A stretch of DNA of 57,387 nt from Oceaniglobus roseus (GTDB lineage: Bacteria; Pseudomonadota; Alphaproteobacteria; Rhodobacterales; Rhodobacteraceae), in assembly GCF_002869745.1 (NCBI RefSeq), contig NZ_PNOS01000034.1:1-57387 (forward strand), written 5' to 3'. Each line of letters opens with the position of its first letter. Position 1 is the first letter of the stretch. The notes beneath the pieces were generated by a model, which saw only the letters and a program-made list of their open reading frames with translations, did not search any database and was not told where the DNA came from. The translations under genes and the position numbers were made by a program. Positions 45,903 through 54,252 of the stretch are shown piece after piece.

Positions 45903-45973
45903 GGTGTTTCTCCTTGTTGGTCCAGTGGTGGTTCTTCTTGTTGCCCCGGCGAGGGGTCTTCTCGGTTAGGTCT

Positions 45974-45994
45974 CCAGCGCGCGTCACGCGCTGG
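45974..45994 (-). promoter_or_regulatory. Intercistronic hairpin over the opine-dehydrogenase stop
   Basis: ccagcgc (45974-45980) pairs with gcgctgg (45988-45994) around a seven-base loop that contains the stop codon (45984-45986). There is no T-tract, so it is more likely an mRNA-processing or stability hairpin before the binding-protein gene than a terminator. Confidence 0.4.
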
Positions 45995-47081
45995 CTTGCT
46001 GACGCAAAAGCCCCGTCTTCGCGGCCGCCTTCAACTCGTCCAGGCTGAACCGCTTCAGGTCCAGCGCCGCGAGGATCTGGTTCTCGGCCTCGAAATCCCG
46101 CCCGTACATGGCGGAGAAGATCCGGATGCCGGCCTCGTGCAGCGGCGCGGGATGCCCCGCCAACCGGCCAAGCGCGGCGGTCAGCACCAGCCCGTAGGGC
46201 ACGTCTTCGGTAACATAGCGGCTGTCGGCGGTGGCCGGACCCGTGCCGCCGTTGCCCTGCGCGTGCATCTGCTGGTTCATCTCGGAGATCGTGGCGACCG
46301 GCACGTGGAAGGACAGGTGGAAATGTTCGAAGATCGTCCGGACCTCCAGACCCAGCGCCTGCGCGATCTCCAGCCGTTCGCGGTCCAGCTCTTCCAGCAG
46401 GCGGCCCACCTTGGGCGTGATGTTCTGGCCCTGGGACCAGGTTTCGCCGCGCTCCATCCGGGTGATGTTGCCCAGGGCGATGCCCATGTGGTTCTGCGGG
46501 TTGAGGTTCGACAGCGAGATCGCCAGCAGCCCGTCGCGCGGCTGGAAGCGGTCGCCGAACAGCGCCTGGCACAGCGCCAGCGCGTCCGCAGAGCGGTCTT
46601 CCGGCACGGTGCAAAGGTCGACCCGGCTGCGCACGGTGTTCACCTTGACCTCGGTGCCCGAGTGCCGCCGCCCGGTGCAGATCGTCGTGCCCCATGCGGT
46701 GATCGGCGCGACGACGCCGCGCGCCGCCAGAAGCTGCATCAGGTAGACCGCCCCCAGCGAGGCATGGGAGGACACGATCACGTGGTGCCGGTCCTCGATA
46801 TGCGGCGCCAGCGCGTCCAGCACGGTTTTGTGCCCATAGCCGGGCAGCGCGATGATCAGCACATCGTTCTCGCGCGCCAGGGTGGCCGCGCTGTCGGCAA
46901 TCCGCGGGGTCAGCGTGGTTTCCACCGCGCCGGTGGCGCGCAGCGCCGCCCCCTGGGCCAGCTCTGCCGTGCCCGCGCCCGACGGCGACCACAGCATCGG
47001 GTCGTGCCCCGCCTCGTGCAGCACCGCCGCCGTTCCGAACGCGACCGAGCCCGCGCCCGCCAGTCCTACCGTCTTGCCCAC
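45984..47081 (-). CDS. NAD/NADP octopine/nopaline dehydrogenase family protein
   Basis: A 365-residue oxidoreductase. N-terminal Rossmann domain: VGLAGAGSVAFGTAAVLHEAGHD with the GxGxxxxG pattern, then VLIIALPGYGHKTVLDAL and GAVYLMQLLAARG. The C-terminal domain of the opine dehydrogenase family follows, with SLSNLNPQNHMGIALGNITR, EELDRERLEIAQALG and a His-rich HFHLSFH stretch. Such enzymes join or split an amino acid and a 2-oxo acid through a secondary amine. Direction is unknown: in this context, splitting an imported opine-like compound is plausible. The first gene of its unit, 82 bases from the gene before it, with an inverted repeat upstream. Confidence 0.88.
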   Translation of the reverse strand: MGKTVGLAGAGSVAFGTAAVLHEAGHDPMLWSPSGAGTAELAQGAALRATGAVETTLTPRIADSAATLARENDVLIIALPGYGHKTVLDALAPHIEDRHHVIVSSHASLGAVYLMQLLAARGVVAPITAWGTTICTGRRHSGTEVKVNTVRSRVDLCTVPEDRSADALALCQALFGDRFQPRDGLLAISLSNLNPQNHMGIALGNITRMERGETWSQGQNITPKVGRLLEELDRERLEIAQALGLEVRTIFEHFHLSFHVPVATISEMNQQMHAQGNGGTGPATADSRYVTEDVPYGLVLTAALGRLAGHPAPLHEAGIRIFSAMYGRDFEAENQILAALDLKRFSLDELKAAAKTGLLRQQASA

Positions 47082-47139
47082 ACTTCCCCCTGATTCGCTA
47101 AGAGTCGTCTTCCGAACTCTACACCATTATTGCAGATTG

Positions 47140-47159
47140 AAATCCGTTATGGCGGATTT
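47140..47159 (-). promoter_or_regulatory. Candidate operator upstream of the opine-dehydrogenase unit
   Basis: A perfect 7-base inverted repeat, aaatccg-ttatgg-cggattt, lies 59 bases before the ATG at 47081. It contains atccgttatgg, which occurs again (as ccataacggat) in the kbl promoter at 55470-55480. The repeat ends before the CMD stop at 47164, in the only sizeable gap of the run. Confidence 0.55.
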
Positions 47160-47163
47160 TAAC

Positions 47164-47754
47164 TCAGGAGGTCGTTTCCGGCAGCCGCACCGGATCGCCC
47201 AGCACATGCATGAGGCGGTTCGCCCAGCCGAACAGCGAGGCCGACAGGATCAGGTCCAGAACCTCCGCCTCGTCCAGCCCCGCATCCTTCAGTGCCGCCA
47301 TGTGGTCCGGCCCGGCCTGCGACGGCGTTTCGGACAAAGCCACGGCAAAGTCGAAGATCGCACGGTCGCGCGGCCCGAGGTCCGCCCGGCGACCGTCGCG
47401 GAACAGCCTGTCCGTCACTTCGGTGGATTTCTCGAGCTGCGCATGCCGCGCCGCGTGGACGGCGGCGCAATAGATGCAATGGTTGACCATCGAGGCCCCC
47501 AGCGCACCCAGTTCCCGCTCGGCCCGGCTCATCCCGCCCTTGTCGTACATGATGCCGTTGAACAGCGGCGAACGCACCTTCAGGCTTTCGACATCATGCG
47601 CCAGCGTCAGCACGTATTCCGACACCTTGGTGTTCGAGGGCGTGACCTTCAGCGCATCCAGCTGCTCTGCGCTGGCCTCTTCCAGGTCGACCGGCTTCAC
47701 GCGCGGCTGCCAATGCGGCACGTTGCGGGTGAATTTCGTGATCACCTTGGTCAT
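47164..47754 (-). CDS. AhpD-like carboxymuconolactone-decarboxylase family protein (CxxC)
   Basis: A 196-residue helical protein. The alkylhydroperoxidase core reads SMVNHCIYCAAVHAARHAQ near residue 100, with the CxxC and following His that give peroxidatic or disulfide activity. Its N-terminal part (VITKFTRNVPHWQPRVKPVD) resembles the Avi_7169-type alkylhydroperoxidase-domain group. GGAGG precedes the ATG at 47754. Overlaps the other CMD-like gene by four bases, so the two probably work as a pair. Confidence 0.85.
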   Translation of the reverse strand: MTKVITKFTRNVPHWQPRVKPVDLEEASAEQLDALKVTPSNTKVSEYVLTLAHDVESLKVRSPLFNGIMYDKGGMSRAERELGALGASMVNHCIYCAAVHAARHAQLEKSTEVTDRLFRDGRRADLGPRDRAIFDFAVALSETPSQAGPDHMAALKDAGLDEAEVLDLILSASLFGWANRLMHVLGDPVRLPETTS

Positions 47755-48230
47755 GGATAGGCCTCCTTCAACAGGCGCAGCCCGGCAATCACCCGCAGCT
47801 GATAGGCCAGGAACGCGTTCAGTTCGCACAGCCGCACGATATCGGCATCGGCAATCCCCGCCGCCTGCAGGCCCGAGATATCGGGCGCCGCGACGTTGCG
47901 GGTATCGGCGGCCACCTTGTCCATGAAGGCCACGACCGGCGCCAGCCCCTGCCCTGCACCGTCGTCAGAGGGATCGGCCAGCGCGGCATAGTCGCCCGCA
48001 TCCGCCGCGTATTGGCCTGCCAGCGCCTCTTCGCCGTTCAGCACCGCGATGCGGGCCGCCAGCGCCGCGCGCAGCGCGTGCGACCAGGGCCCGCAATCCC
48101 GTGGCCGCAGCACCGCCGCTTCGGCCTCCTGGGTCATCTCGAAGATGCTCGCGCGCCCCTCGATGGCCGCCCCGGGCGCGCGGCCCGCGCCCAGCCCGGC
48201 GCTTTTCAATGCGGTCGTATCCAAAGCCAT
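47751..48230 (-). CDS. CMD-like partner protein, lacking CxxC
   Basis: A 159-residue protein similar to the Avi_7170-type CMD group that neighbours the CxxC gene. The core ALRAALAARIAVLNGEEALAG aligns with the helix before the active site, and DADIVRLCELNAFLAYQLRV follows, but only single Cys residues are present (RDCGPW, RLCEL) with no CxxC. It is likely a structural or regulatory partner. Start overlaps the preceding stop as TGATG. Confidence 0.75.
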   Translation of the reverse strand: MALDTTALKSAGLGAGRAPGAAIEGRASIFEMTQEAEAAVLRPRDCGPWSHALRAALAARIAVLNGEEALAGQYAADAGDYAALADPSDDGAGQGLAPVVAFMDKVAADTRNVAAPDISGLQAAGIADADIVRLCELNAFLAYQLRVIAGLRLLKEAYP

Positions 48231-49696
48231 CAGGCCACCTTCCCCTTCTTGTCCTCGCAGACAAGTTCCGACGGCACCCATTCGCTGCCGTCCAGTTCCG
48301 GCTTGTCGTAGGCCAGCATCGCCTGCCAGTGCTCGGCCACGTCCTCGGCATAAAGCTTCGACGCGACCGCGCGCGCCATCCATCCCGCCCCCTCGGAGAT
48401 CCCCGGGATATCGCCGCTGACCTTGCCCAGGCTGGCCGACGCCCCGTAGTTGAAACAATAGACATTGGCCAGCCACGGCGCCCGCCCGGGCACCTTCTCG
48501 CGGAAGGTGAAGTCCTCGTTCAGATAGGGAAACAGCCCCAGGTCGCGCGACGGCTCGTCCGCCGGCGGGGTATAGATGTCCCGCCACAGCAGGATATCGC
48601 CCGCCGCCTCGCCGAACTCGGTCCGCGACAGCGGGTCGATGGTGAAGCCGGTGCCCAGGATCACGAAATCCGCCTCGTAGGTCGTGCCATCGGCAAAGCC
48701 CACCCGCACCGCGCCGTTCCGCTCGACGGTGCTTTCCACCGCCTTGCCGAAATGGAAATGCGCATTGGGGTGGCGGCTGACCCGGTTGGTCGAGCCATGC
48801 GGCGGCGGCGTCTGGGTGGCAAAGGAATACTGCATGAACCGCCAGCGCCATTCGTCGGGCAGGCTGGCATAACCGGCAGTGAAGCCGAAAGAGCCGATCC
48901 CCATCATCTTGTTGACGGTGGGCATCTCCTTGCGGCGGATCAGGTGGCGGACCTCGGCGGCGCCATGCTCCAGCGCCTCGGCGGCATTGTCCACGGCAGA
49001 GGCGCCAACCCCCACGACCGCCACGCGCTTGCCTCTGAGCCGGTCGAAGTCGATCTCGTCGGCGCTATGCGCCCAGAAGGACCGGTCAAGCCCCTGCACG
49101 AACCCCGGAATATTCGGGCGGCCGGTGCCGTCGCGCCCGGTGGCAAAGACCAGCTTGCGGGTCAGGATCGACCGCTCGGCCGCGCCCGACAGGTGCAGGC
49201 GCAGCAGGTCACCCTCGGGCTCGACCCGGTCGACGGACACGCCGTTCTCGGTCGGGATCGCCAGCACCCTGCGATACCACTTCAGGTATTCCATCCACAT
49301 CGGCCGCGGGATCTTGTCCAGCTTTTCCCAGTTGGCGGTGCCGAACTGCGCGCGATACCACGCCTGGAAGCTCAGCGCGCCATGGCCGTAGGCCGGGCCG
49401 GTCAGCTCCTTGGGAGAGCGCAGCGTCTCCATCCGCGCATAGGTCAGCCAGGGGCCTTCCAGCCCCTCGGGGCTGCGGTCCAGCACCCGCATGTTGTGGA
49501 TGCCGCCGGTCTTCAGCGCCATCCAGGCCACCATGCCGCACATTCCGCCGCCGATGATCACGACGTCGCTGACCCCCTCGCGGGCGGGCACCCAGTCCTT
49601 GCCCGGCCAGCAGAGGAATTTCAGATCCTCGCGCAACCGCGCCTCCAGCACGGGCAGACCCTGGCCGTCGATCGGGGAAGCGGTGTCGTGTGTCAT
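48230..49696 (-). CDS. Flavin-containing monooxygenase-like oxidoreductase
   Basis: A 488-residue FAD/NAD(P)H protein. FAD motif VVIIGGGMCGM at residues 45-55, NADPH motif VAVVGVGASAVDNAAEAL near 230, and a C-terminal FVILGTGFTIDPLSR motif. The classical FMO identity motif FxGxxxHxxxY is altered; the corresponding region reads RSFWAHSADEIDFDRLRGK. It probably N- or S-oxygenates or desaturates a small amine or acid, but the substrate is not evident. AGGAAAGACGAC precedes the ATG at 49696. The gene lies 40 bases after the MFS gene. Confidence 0.83.
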   Translation of the reverse strand: MTHDTASPIDGQGLPVLEARLREDLKFLCWPGKDWVPAREGVSDVVIIGGGMCGMVAWMALKTGGIHNMRVLDRSPEGLEGPWLTYARMETLRSPKELTGPAYGHGALSFQAWYRAQFGTANWEKLDKIPRPMWMEYLKWYRRVLAIPTENGVSVDRVEPEGDLLRLHLSGAAERSILTRKLVFATGRDGTGRPNIPGFVQGLDRSFWAHSADEIDFDRLRGKRVAVVGVGASAVDNAAEALEHGAAEVRHLIRRKEMPTVNKMMGIGSFGFTAGYASLPDEWRWRFMQYSFATQTPPPHGSTNRVSRHPNAHFHFGKAVESTVERNGAVRVGFADGTTYEADFVILGTGFTIDPLSRTEFGEAAGDILLWRDIYTPPADEPSRDLGLFPYLNEDFTFREKVPGRAPWLANVYCFNYGASASLGKVSGDIPGISEGAGWMARAVASKLYAEDVAEHWQAMLAYDKPELDGSEWVPSELVCEDKKGKVA

Positions 49697-49736
49697 GTCG
49701 TCTTTCCTGTAACTCTGCTGTTCGGTCGCGGCACGC

Positions 49737-51083
49737 TCAAGCCGGCCGGCTGACGGACCAGTCCCGGTGGAGATCGTCGATATGGAAGGTATGGGCATGG
49801 CGCTGGCGCGGCCCATGCGCGGGGTTCTCGTGCAGGTGCGGGTGGTCACCCGGCAATTCGGGATGGTCGTGTGTGCGGATCAGCGGATCGCTTGCGGGCC
49901 AGACGCGCAGCGCCAGCGCCGCCACGCCAAGGGTCAGCGCCGACAGGATCAGCAGCGCCGGCGCCAGTCCGACGCGTGCGCCCAGCTCACCCGCCAGCGG
50001 GTAGGCCACCAGCCAGCCCGCATGCGACAGCGAGAACTGCGCCGCGAAGAGCGAGGCGCGGTCCCCTGCCCCGGCAGAGCGCGCGATCACCAGCCCGCCC
50101 GGCGTCAGCACCAGCGAGGCGGCCAGGCCGAAGCAGACCCACAGCCCCATGTACCCGGCATAGGCCAGCGGCAGCGCGATACCCAATCCCAGCACCGCGT
50201 GCAGCATCGCCCCCAGGGCCATCACGCGGCGTTCGTCCAGCGCCTCGATCAGGCGCGGCACCAGCACCGCGCCGGTCGCGGCGCCCAGCCCGTAGAAGGC
50301 CATCAGCACCGGGTAATGCCGCTCGGCATCGCCGAGCTGCGCACCGGCCAGCACCACCGAGTTGACCAGCACCCAGGCCATGCTCAGCGAGAGGGCAAAA
50401 TTCAGCAGGAACAGGCCGCGCAGCCGCGGAGTCCGACGATAGATCGACAGCCCCGTCAGCGCCCGGGCCAAAAACGGCCCCCGGCGCGGAGCGCCCGCCC
50501 CGGCGGGGAACCGCGTGACCAGCAGCGCCGCGATGGACCCCGAAAAGGCCAGCGCCGCGACCCAGAACAGGAACTCGGCCGCAACCACTTGCAGCACCAT
50601 GGCGGCGATCACCGGCGAGAGCACGGATTCCAGTGTATAGGCGATGCGCGACCAGACCAGCGCGCGGCTGTAGGCGCGCTCTTCGGGCAGCACGTCCGGG
50701 ATCACCGACTGGAAGATCGGCGTGAAGCCGGACGAGACCGCAAAGAAGACCAGTGCCAGCGCCGCGATCTGCCAGGTCTCGGTGGCGAAGGCCATCGGCA
50801 GCAGCAGCGCCATGCGGGCGATATCCAGCCCGACCATCACCCGCTTGCGCGGGCGCCCGGCGAAAAGCGCCTCGGCCAGCGGCGAGATGCCCACATAGGC
50901 CACCATCTTCACCGCAAGCAGGAAGCCCAGGATCTGCCCTGCCGCCGCCGTGCCGCCGATGCGATAGGCCGCCAGCGACATCGCCACGGTCATCAGGCCG
51001 ATCGCCAGAAGCGAACAGACCTGCGCGGCAAAGAGCTTCCGGAAGACGGGATTGGCAATCGGGTTGATCCGGGGTGCGGTCAT
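49737..51083 (-). CDS. MFS transporter with His-rich C-terminal tail
   Basis: A 448-residue permease with about twelve hydrophobic helices, starting IANPVFRKLFAAQVCSLLAI. The cytoplasmic end (last 40 residues) has ten His, including HDHPELPGDHPHLHE and RHAHTFHIDDLH. The His cluster suggests metal binding or regulation by a metal, as in some nickel or cobalt resistance exporters, but the main body is not specific. It sits between the aminotransferase (four-base overlap) and the monooxygenase. Confidence 0.85.
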   Translation of the reverse strand: MTAPRINPIANPVFRKLFAAQVCSLLAIGLMTVAMSLAAYRIGGTAAAGQILGFLLAVKMVAYVGISPLAEALFAGRPRKRVMVGLDIARMALLLPMAFATETWQIAALALVFFAVSSGFTPIFQSVIPDVLPEERAYSRALVWSRIAYTLESVLSPVIAAMVLQVVAAEFLFWVAALAFSGSIAALLVTRFPAGAGAPRRGPFLARALTGLSIYRRTPRLRGLFLLNFALSLSMAWVLVNSVVLAGAQLGDAERHYPVLMAFYGLGAATGAVLVPRLIEALDERRVMALGAMLHAVLGLGIALPLAYAGYMGLWVCFGLAASLVLTPGGLVIARSAGAGDRASLFAAQFSLSHAGWLVAYPLAGELGARVGLAPALLILSALTLGVAALALRVWPASDPLIRTHDHPELPGDHPHLHENPAHGPRQRHAHTFHIDDLHRDWSVSRPA

Positions 51084-52540
51084 GAAACGAGCGTATCCTG
51101 CGGGAGGCGGTTGGCGTAGAACCGGGCGGTACTGGTATCGACGCGGTACTGAGCGGCATAGTCTGGGGCGATCCGCGACAGATTGTCCACAGCCGCGATG
51201 ATCGAGTCCACCTTCTCGTCGCTCATCAGGGCGGAAAGGTTCAGCCGCACCCAGCCGGGCTTGGCGGTTTCCTCGCCCTGTTCCAGCGCCGCGATGGTGG
51301 CATCCGATTCGGCGCGGCCCAGCCCCAGCAGCCGGTGACCATAGGGCCCGGCGCAGGCACAGCCGCCGCGCGCCTGCACCCCGCTCAGGTCGCTGAGCAG
51401 TCGGGTGAAGAACTGGTGATGCACCAGCCCCCCCTGCCCGTCACGCACCCGCAAGGAAAAGATCGGCAGCGCCTCGGCGCCGGGAATGCCCAGCAGCTCG
51501 ATCCGGTCGTTGTCCGCCCAGACCTTCAGCGCCCGCGCCCGCAATTCGGCCTGCCGGCTGTCCAGCCAGCTCTGCCCCAGCGCCTCCTTGACCAGCATGG
51601 CCAGCGCGGCGCGGATATCGCCGGTCACATTCGGGGTGCCGCCCTCTTCCCGCGCCGCAAGGCTGCCGGAATAGACATGCCCCCAGGGCGACACGAAGCT
51701 GACCGTGCCGCCGCCGGGGATGGTCGGCGTGGCACGGAGGGCGATCCCGTCGCGGATCACCGCGACGCCACTGGAACCGGGACCGCCGGGAAACTTGTGC
51801 ACCGAGAACACGACGGCATCCTTCTGCGCATCGGTGCCCGCCTTCATGTCCATTGCGCAATAGGGACCGGCACAGCCGTAGTCCCAGACCGACAGCGCGC
51901 CATGCGCGCGCAGCATCCGCGTCACCGCGTCCACATCGGTCAGGATGCCGGTCACGTTGGACGCCGCCGAAAAGGTGCCGACGATCCGCGCCGCGCCCTG
52001 CGCCGCGATCAGGGCGCGCTCCAGCTCGCCCATGTCGACGCCGCCGGTCGGCGCCTCGGCGATCTCGATCACCTCGGCCCCGGTCTCGCGCCAGGGCAGG
52101 ATGTTGGAATGATGTTCGTAGGGGCCGGTCAGCACCACCACGCGCCGCCCCTGCCGGACCAGCGCCGCCAGATCCAGCAGCCCCGCGATGCGGTTGAGTC
52201 CGGCGGTAGAGCCCGACCCGGTGAACACCACGCTCATGCCCGCGGCGGCGCCGGTCAGCCGGGCGATCTCGGCCCGCGCCGCCTCGCGCAGCCTGGTCAT
52301 GTATTCGCCGCAGAAAGAGGCCTGCGTGTGGGTATTGGCGTAATAGGGCAGCACGCGGTCGCGGATGAAATCCTCGACCTGCGCCAGCGCCCGCCCCGAG
52401 GCCACGTAATCGGCATAGATCAACGGTCGCGCCCCGAACGGCCCGTCGACCTGCGCATCCTCGCCGATCAGCCCCTCGCGGATCCGGTCGTGAACGTCGG
52501 CGCCTTGCAGCACGGCCTTGAAATCGTCGAGCGCAGTCAT
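51080..52540 (-). CDS. Class V aminotransferase / cysteine desulfurase-like PLP enzyme
   Basis: A 486-residue fold-type I PLP enzyme. YADYVASGRALAQVEDFI at the start, GSGSTAGLNRIAGL, TGPYEHHSNILPWRE, the PLP Lys in VVFSVHKFPGGPGSSGVAV and a Cys-rich RGGCACAGPYGHR loop near residue 415. The class includes SufS/Csd desulfurases, selenocysteine lyases and isopenicillin epimerase-like enzymes, and the loop Cys could be mobile as in desulfurases. A simple aminotransferase or lyase role on the imported compound is equally possible. ATG 52540 follows AGGGGATGAC; a divergent asnC-type gene lies 102 bases away. Confidence 0.85.
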   Translation of the reverse strand: MTALDDFKAVLQGADVHDRIREGLIGEDAQVDGPFGARPLIYADYVASGRALAQVEDFIRDRVLPYYANTHTQASFCGEYMTRLREAARAEIARLTGAAAGMSVVFTGSGSTAGLNRIAGLLDLAALVRQGRRVVVLTGPYEHHSNILPWRETGAEVIEIAEAPTGGVDMGELERALIAAQGAARIVGTFSAASNVTGILTDVDAVTRMLRAHGALSVWDYGCAGPYCAMDMKAGTDAQKDAVVFSVHKFPGGPGSSGVAVIRDGIALRATPTIPGGGTVSFVSPWGHVYSGSLAAREEGGTPNVTGDIRAALAMLVKEALGQSWLDSRQAELRARALKVWADNDRIELLGIPGAEALPIFSLRVRDGQGGLVHHQFFTRLLSDLSGVQARGGCACAGPYGHRLLGLGRAESDATIAALEQGEETAKPGWVRLNLSALMSDEKVDSIIAAVDNLSRIAPDYAAQYRVDTSTARFYANRLPQDTLVS

Positions 52541-52608
52541 GTCATCCCCTGATTTGACCGGATCGAGTATGACGTAAATTCTGCAAAAATCTTCACAGTT
52601 GTTTGCCA

Positions 52609-52636
52609 TTGATTTCGTCTTTTTGTGTCATATGAT
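52609..52636 (+). promoter_or_regulatory. Putative promoter of the Lrp/AsnC gene (possible leaderless mRNA)
   Basis: A -35 TTGATT (52609-52614) and -10 TATGAT (52631-52636) with 16-base spacing. Transcription would begin about seven bases later, at or beside ATG 52643. The ATG lacks a convincing Shine-Dalgarno, consistent with leaderless translation. Confidence 0.45.
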
Positions 52637-52642
52637 CGAAGA

Positions 52643-53107
52643 ATGAAGCACAAACCAGATCAATTTGACTTTCGGATCCTCGAAGAGCTGCAGCGCGACG
52701 CGGGCCTGCCCCAGCGGGCGCTGGCCGAGAAGGTCGGGCTGTCTCAGAACGCCTGCTGGCGCCGGCTCAAGGCGCTCGAGGCGTCGGGCGCGATCCGCAA
52801 CCGCACCGTGGTGATCGACCGCGAAAGCCTCGGCGGCGGCTTTGTGGTGTTCTCGCTGATCAAGACGCGGCACCATTCCGCAGAGTGGCTGCGGCTGTTC
52901 CGCAAGCATGTCTCGGCCATCCCCGAGGTCATCGACTTCTTCCGCATCGGCGGCGAATACGACTACCTGATGAAGATCGTGGTCAGGGACATGGCCGGCT
53001 ACGACGACGTCTACAAGCGGCTGATCGAGAACATCGAGCTGGAAACCGTGACCTCCTATTTCGCGATGGAGGCGATCGAAGAGCAGCGCCCGATCCCCCT
53101 GCGGTAG
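52643..53107 (+). CDS. Lrp/AsnC family transcriptional regulator
   Basis: A 154-residue regulator with an N-terminal HTH (FDFRILEELQRDAGLPQRAL, AEKVGLSQNACWRRLKALEA) and a C-terminal RAM ligand domain (FFRIGGEYDYLMKIVVRDM). Divergent from the aminotransferase-led unit, hence likely its activator or repressor, responding to an amino acid or related ligand. No strong ribosome site; see the promoter entry. Confidence 0.92.
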   Translation: MKHKPDQFDFRILEELQRDAGLPQRALAEKVGLSQNACWRRLKALEASGAIRNRTVVIDRESLGGGFVVFSLIKTRHHSAEWLRLFRKHVSAIPEVIDFFRIGGEYDYLMKIVVRDMAGYDDVYKRLIENIELETVTSYFAMEAIEEQRPIPLR

Positions 53108-53114
53108 GGGCGCC

Positions 53115-53160
53115 GCCCGCGTCGCCGGGATCGGCGACGCCCGCGTCGCCGGGATCGGCG
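53115..53160. repeat. Two adjacent 24-base direct repeats
   Basis: gcccgcgtcgccgggatcgg, followed by cg and two more bases, is repeated directly (53115 and 53139). It lies just after the AsnC stop and before tdh (convergent). Probably a simple replication duplication. Confidence 0.6.
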
Positions 53161-53205
53161 CGTCCCCACCGCCGTCCGGCGACCGGGAAGCGCTCCCTGC
53201 CCCGC

Positions 53206-54252
53206 TCAGCGCCAGGTCAGCACCACCTTGCCGGACTGGCCGGATTTCATCGCGGCAAAGCCGTCACGAAAGGCCTCCACGCCCATCCGGTGCGTGATCA
53301 CCCGGCTGACATCCAGCCCGTTCTGCAACATGGCGATCATCTTGTACCAGGTTTCGAACATCTCGCGCCCGTAGACCCCCTTGATGGTGATCGCCTTGAA
53401 CACGATGCGCGACCAGTCCACCGGCGACTTGCCCGGCGGGATCCCCAGCAAGGCGATCTTGCCGCCCATGATCAGGCTTTCGACCATCTGGTCCAGCGCC
53501 TGCTGGCTGCCGGACATCTCCAGCCCGACATCGAACCCCTGCTTCATGCCCAGTTCGTGGATCACGTCGCGCAGGTCCTCGCGGGTCACGTCCACCGTGC
53601 GGACATTGCGGCAGACCTGTCGCGCCAGCGTCAGGCGGTCCGGGTTGATGTCGGTGATGACCACATGGCGCGCCCCGGCATGGCGCGCCACCGCCGCCGC
53701 CATGATGCCGATGGGCCCCGCGCCCGTGATCAGCACATCCTCGCCCAGCAGGTCGAAACTCAGCGCCGTGTGCACCGCGTTGCCCAGCGGGTCGAGGATC
53801 GCGCCGATCTCGTCGGGGATGTCGTCCGGCAGCGGCACCACGTTGAAGGCCGGCAGCTTCAGGTATTCCGCAAAGGCGCCCTGCACGTTCACCCCGATGC
53901 CGCGCGTGCCCGGATCCAGATGGAACCTGCCCGACCGGCTCTGGCGGCTTTCGGTCCCCACCACATGCCCCTCGCCGGAACAGCGCTGGCCGATCTTCAG
54001 CCCGGTCACGTTGCGCCCGATCTCGACGATTTCGCCGGCGAACTCGTGGCCGGTGATCATCGGCACGGGCACCGTGGCACGCGCCCAGTCGTCCCAGTTC
54101 CAGATATGGATATCGGTGCCGCAGATGCCGGTCGCGTTGACGCGGATCAGCACCTCGTCCGGGCCGATCTCGGGCACCGGCGCCTGCACCACCCACAGCC
54201 CCTCTTCGGGGCGCGATTTCTCCAGCGCTTTCATCGTGTTGGGCCGGGTCAT
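53206..54252 (-). CDS. tdh: L-threonine 3-dehydrogenase
   Basis: This 348-residue MDR-family zinc dehydrogenase oxidises threonine to 2-amino-3-ketobutyrate. Catalytic zinc site: [13 protein letters not shown] and [13 protein letters not shown]; cofactor motif [19 protein letters not shown]. The usual structural-zinc Cys quartet is missing: the stretch after SGEGH reads [21 protein letters not shown] 54252 overlaps the kbl stop by four bases, so tdh is translated with kbl. Confidence 0.95.
   Translation of the reverse strand: MTRPNTMKALEKSRPEEGLWVVQAPVPEIGPDEVLIRVNATGICGTDIHIWNWDDWARATVPVPMITGHEFAGEIVEIGRNVTGLKIGQRCSGEGHVVGTESRQSRSGRFHLDPGTRGIGVNVQGAFAEYLKLPAFNVVPLPDDIPDEIGAILDPLGNAVHTALSFDLLGEDVLITGAGPIGIMAAAVARHAGARHVVITDINPDRLTLARQVCRNVRTVDVTREDLRDVIHELGMKQGFDVGLEMSGSQQALDQMVESLIMGGKIALLGIPPGKSPVDWSRIVFKAITIKGVYGREMFETWYKMIAMLQNGLDVSRVITHRMGVEAFRDGFAAMKSGQSGKVVLTWR

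Noticed and set aside
48230-49696. Classical FMO assignment for the flavoprotein
   Set aside because: The FMO identity motif is not preserved, so only 'FMO-like' is claimed.
45984-51083. A staphylopine/pseudopaline-type metallophore cluster
   Set aside because: No nicotianamine-synthase-like gene is present and the dehydrogenase belongs to the octopine/nopaline family, so this is kept only as a weak alternative.
53115-53160. Attachment-site core for island integration
   Set aside because: The 24-base repeats are adjacent, lie inside the island and have no match at its edges.
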